Shown here piece by piece: positions 8,275 to 17,030 of a stretch of 64,000 bases of DNA. A model generated the notes under the pieces. That model was not told the origin of the DNA. It worked only from the letters and a program-made list of their open reading frames with translations, and made no database searches. Origin of the DNA: Oscillospiraceae bacterium (GTDB lineage: Bacteria > Bacillota > Clostridia > Oscillospirales > Acutalibacteraceae). The DNA is taken from assembly GCA_031268095.1 (NCBI GenBank), contig JAIRXU010000017.1, positions 124,001 through 188,000 of the forward strand, read 5' to 3'. Positions within the stretch are counted from its first letter, which is position 1. Each line of letters opens with the position of its first letter. The translations under genes and the position numbers were made by a program.

Positions 8275-10590
8275 ATGGCTACCAAAGCGAACCCGACCCC
8301 AGGCGCCAAGGGCGCGAAACCGAAAAAGAAAAAATCGAAAGGCCATCCGGTCCGTAAAACGCTGCGCGGAATTTTCACCGCCGTTCTGGCGATGGTACTG
8401 GTGGCTGTCCTGACAATCATGGTCGTCGGCAGTTATTTCTTCGTCAACGCCAGCGCCGTGATCAACGACAAGGTCAACGGCATCAACCTGGAAGCGGAAA
8501 AGGCCAACCAGAGCCAGACAACAATCATCTATGCCATTGATAAAAAGACCGAAAAATGGAAAGAGTATAAGCGCCTGCACGGAGAGGAAAACCGCGTCTG
8601 GGTGGATCTGAGCAGCATGGGCGACATTAACACCCGCAACCCGGAAAGCCAGCAGGTCCCTTATCTGGCCGACGCGTATATTGCCCTGGAGGACAAGCGC
8701 TTCTGGGATCACAACGGCGTGGACTGGATCCGCTTCATCGGCATCATGACCAAGTTCGGTTTCTCCCAGGGCGCGTCCACCCTGACCCAGCAACTGATCA
8801 AGAACCTCACCAACCAGCGGGACGTCACCACCATCCGCAAATACCGTGAAATCCTCTCCGCGCTGAACTTGGAGAAGAATTACACAAAGCCCGCCATCCT
8901 GGAAGCCTACCTCAATACCCTATATTTGGGACACGGCTGCTACGGCGTACGCACCGGCGCGGAGGTCTATTTCGGCAAAGACGTCAAAGACCTCAACATT
9001 GCCGAATGTGCCGTTCTTGCCGTTATCACCAAAGCCCCTTACTACTATGATCCCCTGATCAATCCTGAACACAACCGTGAACGGCAGTTGGTCTGCCTTC
9101 AGGCCATGTATGACCAGGGCAAGATCACCAAAACCCAGTATGACGAGGCCGTCGCCTATCCGCTCGTCTTCACCAACTCCCCCGGCTATAAGCCTTCCAA
9201 GGCGGAAGAAAAGCCCAAACCCGAAACGGAGGAGTTCAACAACTACTACGTTGACTTCATCATCGACACCGTCATCCGCGATCTCATGAAGCAAAAAGAA
9301 CTGAGCATGGAGCAGGCGACCGAAATGGTCTATTCCGGCGGGCTGAAGATCCAGGCCGCTGTGGATACCGAGATCCAGGAAATCGTCGAAAATGTCTACC
9401 GCAACCGTATCACTTTCTCCAGCTTCAAGGCTACGGCGGACCACCCAGCGCCTCAGTCGTCCATGACGATCATGGACTATGAGGGCCGGGTCGTGGCGAT
9501 CGTCGGCGGGGCGGGGGAGAAGACGGAAAACCGCAGCCTCAACCGCGCCGCAGACAGCCACCGCCAGCCCGGTTCCACCATTAAGCCTCTGGCCACCTAC
9601 GCCCCCGCCCTCGAACAGAAAATGATCACCTGGTCCACTCTGACGCTCGATAAGGCTTTTGCCTACAAAGGCATGATGTGGCCCATCAACTTCGACAAAA
9701 CCTACGGCAGCGGCAACAAGCTGTCCACCCAATACGCCATCAAGCAATCTCTCAATACAGTGCCCGCCCGCATCATCAACGAGCTGCTGACCGTCGATGC
9801 GTCATATAATTATCTCGCTGAGAATTTTGGATTCCAGAAATTAGATTCTGTTAACGACCGGGTGCTCCCGGCCATGGCTGTGGGCGGCATGACCTACGGC
9901 TTCAACACCTTGGAGGAAGCCTCCGCTTTCGCCTGCTTTGGCAACTTAGGGACCTATTATGCGCCCTTCTGCTATTATCTCGTCACGGACAGCTCTGGCA
10001 ATGAAATCATCCTGGACCGCGACCGCACGAACAAACGGGCCATGTCGGAAGCCACGGCGGACGTGATGTGCAAGATGCTCCAGACCGTCGATACCAGCAA
10101 CTACGTCAACAACGGCAACAACAAATATCTCAAGAAGTTCCAGGTCATGGCCAAAACCGGCACCACCAGCAATAACTACGACCGCTGGCTGACCGCCGGA
10201 ACGCCGTATTATATTGCTTCCGTCTGGTTTGGCTACGACGTCAACCGCAACCTGGGCGAAATCACGAACCCTTCCGGCCGCATCTGGACCGAAGTATTCA
10301 ACCAGATCCACAAAAACCTGGATCCCAGCAAAAAATTCCCCGAGAGCAAGGACGCCGTGCAGAAATCCTACTGTAGGCGCACCGGGCTGATCGCCAGTTC
10401 CAACTGCCCCGAAACTGCCAGCGGCTGGTACCAGAAGGACAATATTCCGAAGACCTGCACCAGCTGCGGCGCGCCGACCATCCAACTCCCGCAGCTTCCC
10501 GGCGTCAGCACACCAAACAGCACCGGCGGGACTGGGACCCTGGGTGACATCGCCCAAGGCATTATTGATGCCCTCGGCGGAGGAAGGTAA
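8275..10590 (+). CDS. Class A penicillin-binding protein (glycosyltransferase/transpeptidase, PBP1A type)
   Basis: Bifunctional peptidoglycan synthase on the outer face of the membrane, 771 residues. A basic cytoplasmic tail and one membrane anchor (~44-66) precede the GT51 domain, with its catalytic EDKRFWDHNGVDW and ASTLTQQLIKNLT. The transpeptidase domain carries the serine motif STIK in RQPGSTIKPLA, SLN in QSLNTVPARI, and KTGTT in MAKTGTTSNN. A short C-terminal tail with four cysteines (CRR...CPE...CTSC) follows. AAGGAGGATCC precedes the ATG. It stands apart from proC by 140 bases. Confidence 0.95.
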   Translation: MATKANPTPGAKGAKPKKKKSKGHPVRKTLRGIFTAVLAMVLVAVLTIMVVGSYFFVNASAVINDKVNGINLEAEKANQSQTTIIYAIDKKTEKWKEYKRLHGEENRVWVDLSSMGDINTRNPESQQVPYLADAYIALEDKRFWDHNGVDWIRFIGIMTKFGFSQGASTLTQQLIKNLTNQRDVTTIRKYREILSALNLEKNYTKPAILEAYLNTLYLGHGCYGVRTGAEVYFGKDVKDLNIAECAVLAVITKAPYYYDPLINPEHNRERQLVCLQAMYDQGKITKTQYDEAVAYPLVFTNSPGYKPSKAEEKPKPETEEFNNYYVDFIIDTVIRDLMKQKELSMEQATEMVYSGGLKIQAAVDTEIQEIVENVYRNRITFSSFKATADHPAPQSSMTIMDYEGRVVAIVGGAGEKTENRSLNRAADSHRQPGSTIKPLATYAPALEQKMITWSTLTLDKAFAYKGMMWPINFDKTYGSGNKLSTQYAIKQSLNTVPARIINELLTVDASYNYLAENFGFQKLDSVNDRVLPAMAVGGMTYGFNTLEEASAFACFGNLGTYYAPFCYYLVTDSSGNEIILDRDRTNKRAMSEATADVMCKMLQTVDTSNYVNNGNNKYLKKFQVMAKTGTTSNNYDRWLTAGTPYYIASVWFGYDVNRNLGEITNPSGRIWTEVFNQIHKNLDPSKKFPESKDAVQKSYCRRTGLIASSNCPETASGWYQKDNIPKTCTSCGAPTIQLPQLPGVSTPNSTGGTGTLGDIAQGIIDALGGGR

Positions 10591-10659
10591 GAGGATACAC
10601 CGGATAGAACGATCAACCGCTCCTTTCTGGGCGGGGCTGGGGGAGGGGAAACCGCGCGC

Positions 10660-11124
10660 ATGATTATTCTCGGTATTGATTACGGCGAACAGCGCACCGG
10701 CGTCGCTGCCAGCGATCCGATGGGAATTCTGGCGTCCCCCGTTACTGTCCTGCGGGAACCCGCCCGAAAAAAGCGAGCCGCCGAGATCGCACGGCTCGCT
10801 GCCGAACGGCAGGCCGGGAAGATTGTCGTGGGGCTGCCGGTCAACATGGACGGTACCCGGGGCGAAAAGGCACACAAGTGCGAGCAACTGGCAGAGGATC
10901 TCCGCCGCGCGGCGGGTCTGCCGGTCGTCCTCTGGGATGAGCGGCTAAGCACCGTCGCAGCCCACCGCGCTCTAAGTGAAGCCGATGTCCGGGGTCAAAA
11001 ACGGAAAGATATGGTTGACAGCGTCGCCGCCGTCATCATTCTGCAAAGTTACCTGGACAGCATTGCTCCCGCTGACCGGAAAAACAGCGATAATCCCTCC
11101 TGTAGCGCCGAGCGGCATTCCTGA
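10660..11124 (+). CDS. ruvX: RuvX/YqgF-type Holliday junction resolvase and pre-16S rRNA nuclease family
   Basis: A 154-residue RNase H-like nuclease; family members process pre-16S rRNA and have been proposed to act on Holliday junctions. Catalytic acidic positions lie in LGIDYGEQRTGVAASD, in WDERLSTV, and in DSVAAVIILQSYLD; VVGLPVNMDGTRG is the other conserved block. It begins 69 bases after the penicillin-binding protein gene. GGGGGAGGGG precedes the ATG with spacing of about ten bases. Confidence 0.92.
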   Translation: MIILGIDYGEQRTGVAASDPMGILASPVTVLREPARKKRAAEIARLAAERQAGKIVVGLPVNMDGTRGEKAHKCEQLAEDLRRAAGLPVVLWDERLSTVAAHRALSEADVRGQKRKDMVDSVAAVIILQSYLDSIAPADRKNSDNPSCSAERHS

Positions 11125-11196
11125 GACATCGCATTTTCTTCTTTACTGCGGCCTCTGAAACGGCGCGGCATTCCATGACGGAAAGAAGGTCTTTCC

Positions 11197-12096
11197 ATGA
11201 TTCTGCCCGGCATCCTCCTGTCTCCGAAGCGCCGCCCGTTGCTGGCCGGCGCTCTTTCCTGTGTCTTCGCCGCGCTGCTGTCCGCAGGCATGCCTCTGGC
11301 GTTCGGCCGGATTGGCAGTGTTCCGCAGCAACTGGGACTTTCCTTGGCCTGCGGCGCGGCGGCGGCCCTGCTGGCCCTGCTCCCGCCGGAAGGATTGCGG
11401 GCCTTCGCCGCCGGCATCGACCTTTTTCTGGCCGGGATGGTCGGCTGGGCCCTCGCCGGGCAGGTCCGGGCCTGGGCGGCGGCGGACGGCCCGCGTCCCT
11501 GGCGCTGGCAATACCAATTTTATTACGACCGGCCCATGTGCGTCCTTGCGGCGGCGATGGCGGGATTTCTCGTCATCTGCCTGGCGCGGCTGGTCTGGCC
11601 GCCCCGGAGGAACAGCGAAGCCCTCCGCCAAAACACGCGGGCCTTCTTCCGGACCGCCGCTGTCGGGTTGTTGCTGTTCACCTGCTGCCTGCTGGTCTAT
11701 GGTTTTCTTCTCGTCCGCACTTCCGGCGCGGTGGCGGAGCCGCCCAACTGGGTGCCCGGCCGGGTCATCCTGGAATACTGGCGCAACATCCTGACTGTCC
11801 CCGGTTCGGTCTATGAAGAATCGGTTTATTTCCTCGGAAACATATTTCTTTTCTTCCCCTTGGGATTTTTCCTGCGGATTCTTTTCCGCCGTCAGCCTTG
11901 GCTGGCGGTTGTCCTGCCCGCTGCTTTCAGTGCGGTGATGGAACTGCTCCAACTGGCCTTCCGCACCGGCCACTGTGATGTTGACGATTTCCTGCTGAAT
12001 ACCTTCGGCGCGGTGTTGGGCTGCTTGGCGGTCTGGGGACTGGAACAACTCCGGAAGGTCCTCAGCCGGGGAGCGGACGCGCGGTTCTTTGACTAA
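11197..12096 (+). CDS. VanZ-like membrane protein
   Basis: A 299-residue protein with about seven hydrophobic segments. The C-terminal half (~190-295) has the VanZ layout: NIFLFFPLGFFL, then AFSAVMELLQL, then CDVDDFLLNTFGAVLG. The prototype gives low-level teicoplanin resistance by an unknown mechanism; most chromosomal homologues, like this one away from any van cluster, have no assigned role. The start has GAAGG upstream. Confidence 0.82.
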   Translation: MILPGILLSPKRRPLLAGALSCVFAALLSAGMPLAFGRIGSVPQQLGLSLACGAAAALLALLPPEGLRAFAAGIDLFLAGMVGWALAGQVRAWAAADGPRPWRWQYQFYYDRPMCVLAAAMAGFLVICLARLVWPPRRNSEALRQNTRAFFRTAAVGLLLFTCCLLVYGFLLVRTSGAVAEPPNWVPGRVILEYWRNILTVPGSVYEESVYFLGNIFLFFPLGFFLRILFRRQPWLAVVLPAAFSAVMELLQLAFRTGHCDVDDFLLNTFGAVLGCLAVWGLEQLRKVLSRGADARFFD

Positions 12097-12181
12097 ACCA
12101 ATGCCGTCCCTCCTGCGCACAAATGGTCGGGCAATCGCCGTGCTTTCCGGTTATAATACCCATTGAGAAAGGCGGGAGCGC

Positions 12182-13108
12182 ATGGAAAGCACGAACTGGG
12201 TCGCAGGACTGGGCCGGGCGCTGAACTATATTGAAGCGCACATCACCGAGGAGCTTGATTACGCCGAGGTCGCCCGGCAAGCTTATTCCTCCAGCTATCA
12301 TTTTCAGCGGGTTTTTTCGATCCTCTGCGGCTGCACCTTGGGTGAGTATATCCGCGCCCGGCGGTTGACCTTGGCCGGGCAGGAACTGGCCGGCGGGAGC
12401 TGCAAGGTCATTGACGCCGCGCTGAAGTATGGCTACGAGAGCCCAGACAGTTTTGCCCGGGCCTTTGTCCGGTTCCACGGCATCAAGCCTTCCTTGGCGC
12501 ACGAGGAAGGCGCGGCGCTGCAATCCTTCTCCCGTCTGCATCTCAAATTCAGCTTGGAAGGCGGAACAAAGATGCAGTACCGAATCGAAGAAAAAGAGGC
12601 CCGGATTTACACAGGCTACACCCGGCATTTTCACGGCGTTCCCGGCGATCCAGCGGACCGTTTTTCCCAGGAGAACGATATGTATATCCACACCCGCGCC
12701 AACCAGTACATTCTTGCGGGTCTGGCGGACGACGCGGCGGAAAGCTACAATCTCATCCGGAACATTGACGACGGCGGCTACGATTTTTCCATTGCCGCGC
12801 TGCTGCCAGACGCCATGCGTGATCGCCTTGGGGAACCCGCTGTCCTCGGCCCGGAGGACGCCAGGCGCTTTGAGAGCAACCCCGTCCCGAAGACCACCTA
12901 CGCCGTCTTCGAGACCGAGCGCTGCCGCTATCCCGTAGAAAAGCACCTGGACCTGCGGCGGCAGGTCGTCACCGAATGGCTGCCTTCGTCGGGCTACGTG
13001 CTGGCGGAGGGGCCGGAAATCCTGTTGGTTCACTGGTTCCGGCAACCGCAGAACACCGAGCGGTTCATTGAGCTATGGCTTCCCGTCACGCCAACAGAGG
13101 CCCCCTGA
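12182..13108 (+). CDS. AraC-family regulator with C-terminal GyrI-like effector domain
   Basis: A 308-residue transcription regulator. Residues ~8-105 form the double helix-turn-helix of AraC proteins, with YHFQRVFSILCGCTLGEYIRARRL and the closing GYESPDSFARAFVRFHGIKP. Residues ~125-305 resemble the GyrI-like small-molecule-binding domain (YRIEEKEARIYTG...). This order is typical of Rob/BmrR-like sensors of toxic organic compounds. The target is not apparent: the VanZ-like gene precedes it and the TSUP genes converge on it. A TATAAT at 12152-12157 upstream lacks a convincing -35. Confidence 0.9.
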   Translation: MESTNWVAGLGRALNYIEAHITEELDYAEVARQAYSSSYHFQRVFSILCGCTLGEYIRARRLTLAGQELAGGSCKVIDAALKYGYESPDSFARAFVRFHGIKPSLAHEEGAALQSFSRLHLKFSLEGGTKMQYRIEEKEARIYTGYTRHFHGVPGDPADRFSQENDMYIHTRANQYILAGLADDAAESYNLIRNIDDGGYDFSIAALLPDAMRDRLGEPAVLGPEDARRFESNPVPKTTYAVFETERCRYPVEKHLDLRRQVVTEWLPSSGYVLAEGPEILLVHWFRQPQNTERFIELWLPVTPTEAP

Positions 13109-13139
13109 GAACCGGGCGCGCCTGTCCGCCATGTCTCTG

Positions 13140-13541
13140 TTATTGTGCCTCCCCATCCTTTTTTCCCTCGTTTCCTTCCTCTTTCTTTTCTTTGGCGAAA
13201 AGTTCCTTCACCCCCACCGCCAGCAGGAACACGGCAAAGAAGATGGATAGCCAACGGGTTTCCATCTTCCCGGCAATCCAGAAGCCCAGCAGCGTCGCCG
13301 GCAAGCCTCCTGCCACCAGCTTCCAGGCGCTTTTCCAGTCAATCAGCTTCCGTTTGCCATTGATGAGCATGGAAATCACCGCACAGGGGAGGAAGAAAAT
13401 CAGGTTGATTCCCTGGGCCTCCAGTTGGGGAACCGAAAGTGCCAATGTCAGATAAATCACCAGGATGCCGCCGCCGCCCATGCCCATCGCGCCTAGGGCC
13501 CCGGCGGCAAATCCTGCCAGAATGCTCCAAATCCAGCTCAA
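13140..13541 (-). CDS. Half-size TSUP (TauE/SafE) permease, second of two
   Basis: A 133-residue, mostly hydrophobic protein with about four membrane segments. FAAGALGAMGMGGGGILVIYL is the glycine-rich half-repeat of the sulfite exporter TauE/SafE family; full-size members have two such halves. The TTG at 13541 has GGAAGGGGG at good spacing; an ATG at 13568 in frame is possible but lacks a comparable site. It follows the other half-size gene on the same strand, so the pair may act as a heterodimeric anion or organosulfur exporter. The C-terminus is charged (KEKKEEGNEGKKDG). Confidence 0.75.
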   Translation of the reverse strand: MSWIWSILAGFAAGALGAMGMGGGGILVIYLTLALSVPQLEAQGINLIFFLPCAVISMLINGKRKLIDWKSAWKLVAGGLPATLLGFWIAGKMETRWLSIFFAVFLLAVGVKELFAKEKKEEGNEGKKDGEAQ

Positions 13542-13600
13542 GAGAATCCCCCTTCCTATAGCATTCATCGCATTGCGCCTTCCGCCGCGATGCTTTGCCT

Positions 13601-13966
13601 CTATTTTTTCATCATCATCCGGATTCCCGCCCAAATCATGAAACAGGCAAAAATTTTGCGCAGCCACTTCCCCGGAATCTTTGCCAGCAGCAACCCGCCC
13701 AGCAGTGCCCCCGCCGCGCCCGGCAGGAGGTAGAGTCCTGTCGCCCCCAGTTCCACTTTATCCGTAACCAGATAAAGCACCGTTGTTAGCAGCGTCAGCG
13801 GGAAGATCACAGAAACCGCCGTCGCATGGGCATTGGTCTGCCGGAGCCCTAATTTTTTCAGCAGCGGGACGGCAATCATCCCGCCCCCGGCTCCCAGCAT
13901 GCCGTTGAGAACCCCCACCAGCGACCCGCCAAGGATGGCCTTCCCCGTTTCCTTTTTATCAGACAT
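13601..13966 (-). CDS. Half-size TSUP (TauE/SafE) permease, first of two
   Basis: A 121-residue membrane protein with about four hydrophobic segments. GVLNGMLGAGGGMIAVPLLKK is the conserved TSUP half-repeat and AHATAVSVIFPLTLLTTV is the next conserved segment. Full-size family proteins have about 250 residues and two repeats, so this is one half. The ATG at 13966 has AAGGGGG upstream. The second half-size gene starts about 60 bases downstream. Confidence 0.78.
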   Translation of the reverse strand: MSDKKETGKAILGGSLVGVLNGMLGAGGGMIAVPLLKKLGLRQTNAHATAVSVIFPLTLLTTVLYLVTDKVELGATGLYLLPGAAGALLGGLLLAKIPGKWLRKIFACFMIWAGIRMMMKK

Positions 13967-14008
13967 ATGCAACCCCCTTTGCATTTTCCTGTTGAATTAT
14001 GGTTAGCT

Positions 14009-14042
14009 TTCCCGCATATGCATGATCTAAGCATAGCGGGAA
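14009..14042. promoter_or_regulatory. Long inverted repeat just upstream of cwlD
   Basis: TTCCCGC-A-TATGC (14009-14021) pairs with GCATA-GCGGGAA (14031-14042), a 12-bp stem with one bulge and nine-base loop. The 3' arm runs into the cwlD ribosome binding site, 13 bases before the ATG. There is no T tract, so an operator or translation-controlling hairpin is more likely than a terminator. Confidence 0.45.
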
Positions 14043-14054
14043 GGGATGAAATAA

Positions 14055-14828
14055 ATGTTCATTTTTCGAACCATTCATTGGGGCCGCGCGGTACGCAAGC
14101 GCTGGCTGCACATGGTAGCTGTCTTTGCCGGCCTCGCGCTGGCGACGGCGGGCGCCGTTTTCTGGGCGGGACACTCCTCCGTCTCCACCCTTGCGCCGGA
14201 TACTGTTCCCACAGCTCCTGTCATCCTCCTCGACGCGGGACACGGCGGGGAAGACGGCGGCGCCGTCGCCATTGACGGCACGGCGGAAAAGGAATTCAAC
14301 CTGCCCATTACCCTGAAGCTATCGGCCTTCCTCCGCGCCCTGGGATACCAGGTCCAGCTCACGCGGACCGAAGACAAAGCCACCTATAGCTCTGGCTGCA
14401 AAACCTTGCGGGAAAAGAAAGTCTCCGATATCCACAACCGTTTCGCCATGATGGAGGCCTTGCCCCCCACGGGACTCTTTATGAGCATCCACCAGAACCA
14501 TTATGTTGGAGAAAAATACCATGGCGCCCAGGTGTTTTATTCCAAGAATGATCCCCAAAGCGCCGTTCTGGCCCAGGCAATCCAGGAATCGGTGGTAGCG
14601 ATGCTCCAGCCAGACAATACCCGGCAAATCAAACCCTCCGGCACAGAAATTTATCTCCTCTATGAGGCTACGCGCCCCGCCGTACTGGTCGAGTGCGGCT
14701 TTCTCTCCAACACGGCGGAAACTAAGCTGCTCCATCAGGACGCCTACCAGAACCAAATGGCCTTCGCCATTGCCTGCGGCCTCGCAAATTACTCGGCCAT
14801 TCCGGCCGCGGGCGTAGCACGGCAGTAG
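14055..14828 (+). CDS. cwlD: N-acetylmuramoyl-L-alanine amidase, CwlD type
   Basis: Zinc amidase that removes peptide side chains from muramic acid; CwlD acts in making spore-cortex muramic-delta-lactam. After an N-terminal membrane anchor (~18-40) the Amidase_3 domain shows LDAGHGGEDGG (zinc histidine), EKEFNLP, SIHQNHY (zinc histidine) and LVECGFLSN with the catalytic glutamate. Length 257 residues fits CwlD. The start has AAGGG upstream. It lies next to radA and is divergent from the TSUP genes. Confidence 0.92.
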   Translation: MFIFRTIHWGRAVRKRWLHMVAVFAGLALATAGAVFWAGHSSVSTLAPDTVPTAPVILLDAGHGGEDGGAVAIDGTAEKEFNLPITLKLSAFLRALGYQVQLTRTEDKATYSSGCKTLREKKVSDIHNRFAMMEALPPTGLFMSIHQNHYVGEKYHGAQVFYSKNDPQSAVLAQAIQESVVAMLQPDNTRQIKPSGTEIYLLYEATRPAVLVECGFLSNTAETKLLHQDAYQNQMAFAIACGLANYSAIPAAGVARQ

Positions 14829-14870
14829 CTGCCGTTTTTTTGGAAATCAGACGGTCAAAGGAGAACGAGG

Positions 14871-16235
14871 ATGAAAGCAAGAACGTTTTATGTCTGCTCC
14901 GCCTGCGGATACGAAAGCGCCAAATGGTACGGCTGCTGCCCCGGCTGCGGAGAATGGAACTGCATGAATGAGGAAGTTCGCCAGGCTCAAAGCGGGGGAG
15001 GAAGCGCCGCAGCGGCCGTTGCCCGGGTTCAGGCCCAGCCGCTGCACGCCATTGTCTCCGACGCGTCTCAACGCTACAGCACCGGCCTGCGGGAACTGGA
15101 CCGCGTGCTGGGCGGGGGATTGGTGCGGGGTTCGGTCGTGCTGCTGGGCGGCGATCCAGGCATCGGCAAATCCACCATCCTGCTGCAAATTTGCCAATTT
15201 CTAGGGGAATCGCTCTCCATCCTCTATGTTTCCGGCGAAGAATCGCCCCATCAACTGAAGCTGCGGGCAACCAGGCTGGGCGTAACCACCCGGCAGCTGA
15301 CCGTTCTGTGTGAAACCGATGTGCAGGCCATTGCCGACTATATTCGCGGCACAAAGCCGGAACTGGTGATCATTGATTCCATCCAGACCATGAACGACGT
15401 TAGCGTAACGTCCTCACCGGGAAGCGTCACCCAGGTCCGGGAATCGACGAACCTGCTGCTGCGGGTATCGAAGCAGTACGATATCCCTATGCTGCTGGTG
15501 GGGCACGTGACCAAAGACGGCAACCTTGCCGGACCAAAGGTGCTGGAGCATATCGTGGACGCGGTGCTCTATTTTGAAGGAGATCGGCATCTCAGCTACC
15601 GGATCCTGCGGGCGGTCAAGAACCGCTTCGGTTCCACCAACGAAATCGGCGTGTTCGAGATGGGGGAACGGGGGCTGCGGGAAGTGGACAACCCCTCGCT
15701 GATGCTGATTTCCGGCCGGCCAAAAAACACCTCCGGCAGCTGCGTGGCCTGCGTGATGGAGGGCAGCCGCCCCATCCTCGCGGAGGTACAGGGATTGGTA
15801 ACCCCCACCGGTTTTGGCACCCCGCGCCGCATGGCCAACGGGTTCGACCACAGCCGCATGGCCATGCTCATCGCCGTGCTCGAAAAACGGGCGGGCTATT
15901 TTTTCGGGAATATGGACACTTACATCAACGTCATCGGCGGCCTGAAGCTGGACGAGCCCGCGACGGACCTTTCCGTCGCGCTGGCGCTGGTCTCCGGCCT
16001 GAAGGACGCGCCGCTGCCGGACGACGCGCTGGCCTTCGGTGAAATCGGGCTGGGCGGGGAGCTGCGGACCGCCGGGAACTGCGAACAGCGCGTCCGCGAG
16101 GCAGCCCGGCTGGGCTTCCGCCGCTGCGTGATCCCAAAACTCAACAGCAAGGGCCTGCCGGCAAAGCTCCGGGAGGAAATCGAAATTATCCCGGCAGGGA
16201 ATGTCCGCGGGGCGTTCGACGCGCTGTTGAAATGA
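14871..16235 (+). CDS. radA: DNA repair protein RadA
   Basis: RecA-like helicase that extends branches during recombination. In order: an N-terminal four-cysteine zinc finger (CSAC...CPGC), the Walker A GGDPGIGKST, the family motif KNRFGSTNEIGVFEM, and a C-terminal Lon-protease-like domain (FGEIGLGGELR). Length 454 residues is standard. AAAGGAGAACG precedes the ATG. The first copy of the repeat described below begins just after this gene. Confidence 0.97.
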   Translation: MKARTFYVCSACGYESAKWYGCCPGCGEWNCMNEEVRQAQSGGGSAAAAVARVQAQPLHAIVSDASQRYSTGLRELDRVLGGGLVRGSVVLLGGDPGIGKSTILLQICQFLGESLSILYVSGEESPHQLKLRATRLGVTTRQLTVLCETDVQAIADYIRGTKPELVIIDSIQTMNDVSVTSSPGSVTQVRESTNLLLRVSKQYDIPMLLVGHVTKDGNLAGPKVLEHIVDAVLYFEGDRHLSYRILRAVKNRFGSTNEIGVFEMGERGLREVDNPSLMLISGRPKNTSGSCVACVMEGSRPILAEVQGLVTPTGFGTPRRMANGFDHSRMAMLIAVLEKRAGYFFGNMDTYINVIGGLKLDEPATDLSVALALVSGLKDAPLPDDALAFGEIGLGGELRTAGNCEQRVREAARLGFRRCVIPKLNSKGLPAKLREEIEIIPAGNVRGAFDALLK

Positions 16236-16251
16236 TCCGGTGAAGGCCGTT

Positions 16252-16315
16252 CGCTTTATCGCTTTATTCTGTTAAACTTCTTCCGAAGGAGAGTGGTTCT
16301 GGATTTTGCGAAGTT
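16252..16315 (+). repeat. Intergenic element copy A (ATTTTGCGAAGTT family)
   Basis: Between radA and the methyltransferase gene. It ends in the 13-base core ATTTTGCGAAGTT (16303-16315), with an AACTTCTTCCGAAGGAG stretch in the middle where other copies have the GC-rich hairpin. The TTG start codon of the next gene lies inside the core. Confidence 0.7.
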
Positions 16316-16965
16316 ACAGCAACGAACCGGCCTGGGTAGACGCCAAAACGCATTATGACAGACTGATCGCCGAGGGCAACGATCCTGTCTGTGATCCGCC
16401 CGCGCTGCAAACCCATATGGACCGCTGGGACGGTCCGCTGTTCTTGCAGTTCCTTCGCCTGCGCCTGGCCGGGACCAGCCGGTCTTGCCTGGAAATCGGC
16501 GTCGGAACCGGACGCCTGGCCATGCGTGTCTGCGCGTTCTGCCGTGATTTCACAGGCATTGACCTTTCACCCCGCACTCTTGCGGCCGCGCGGCGGCATC
16601 TCCGCCGTTTCTCCCAAGCGCGGCTGTACCGCGGCGATTTCCTGACATACGATTTTCAGCGGCTATTCGCCGTTATTTATTCCTCACTGACATTTTTTCA
16701 TATCGCTGACAAGGCGTTGGCCATCCAAAAAGTGGCGGCGCTGCTGGAGCCCGGCGGGTTTTTCCTTCTGTCCGTCAGCAAGGACCAGTGCTCGATTCTG
16801 GATTTTGGCGGGCGGCGCGTCCGGCTCTATCCTGACAGCCCCACGCAAACGGCGGCGCTGCTGCGCGACGCAGACCTTACCATTTTGGCGCAAACGGAAA
16901 CCGACGCAGCTTGGATCTTTGCGGCGGAAAAGGCGGCAGGCGAGATTGGCGGTTTTTCGGTTTAA
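16306..16965 (+). CDS. Class I SAM-dependent methyltransferase
   Basis: A 219-residue methyltransferase of unknown substrate. Motif I is CLEIGVGTGRLAMRVC (about residues 63-78), followed by FTGIDLSP; the acidic post-I region and an FHIADKALAIQKVAALLEPGG segment complete the Rossmann fold. The frame offers only TTG 16306 as a start, and this TTG lies within repeat copy A; GGAGAG is 12 bases upstream, a rather long spacing. The stop codon lies in repeat copy B. It is the first of six enzyme genes in a row on this strand. Confidence 0.85.
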   Translation: MRSYSNEPAWVDAKTHYDRLIAEGNDPVCDPPALQTHMDRWDGPLFLQFLRLRLAGTSRSCLEIGVGTGRLAMRVCAFCRDFTGIDLSPRTLAAARRHLRRFSQARLYRGDFLTYDFQRLFAVIYSSLTFFHIADKALAIQKVAALLEPGGFFLLSVSKDQCSILDFGGRRVRLYPDSPTQTAALLRDADLTILAQTETDAAWIFAAEKAAGEIGGFSV

Positions 16966-17020
16966 CTCGATAAATCTCCATTGCTTCCCGGGGAGTCCGT
17001 TGGATTTTACGAAATTGCGA
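16953..17020 (+). repeat. Intergenic element copy B
   Basis: TTTTTCGGTTTAACTCGAT at its 5' side contains the stop codon of the methyltransferase. A CCCGGGGAG centre follows, then the variant core ATTTTACGAAATT (17004-17016) and the GAGG ribosome binding site of the next gene. Confidence 0.75.
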
Positions 17021-17030
17021 GGTGCTTTGT

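Noticed and set aside
12152..12157. TATAAT before the AraC-type gene as a promoter
   Set aside because: No acceptable -35 lies 16-18 bases upstream and there is no extended -10, so it is not listed as a feature.
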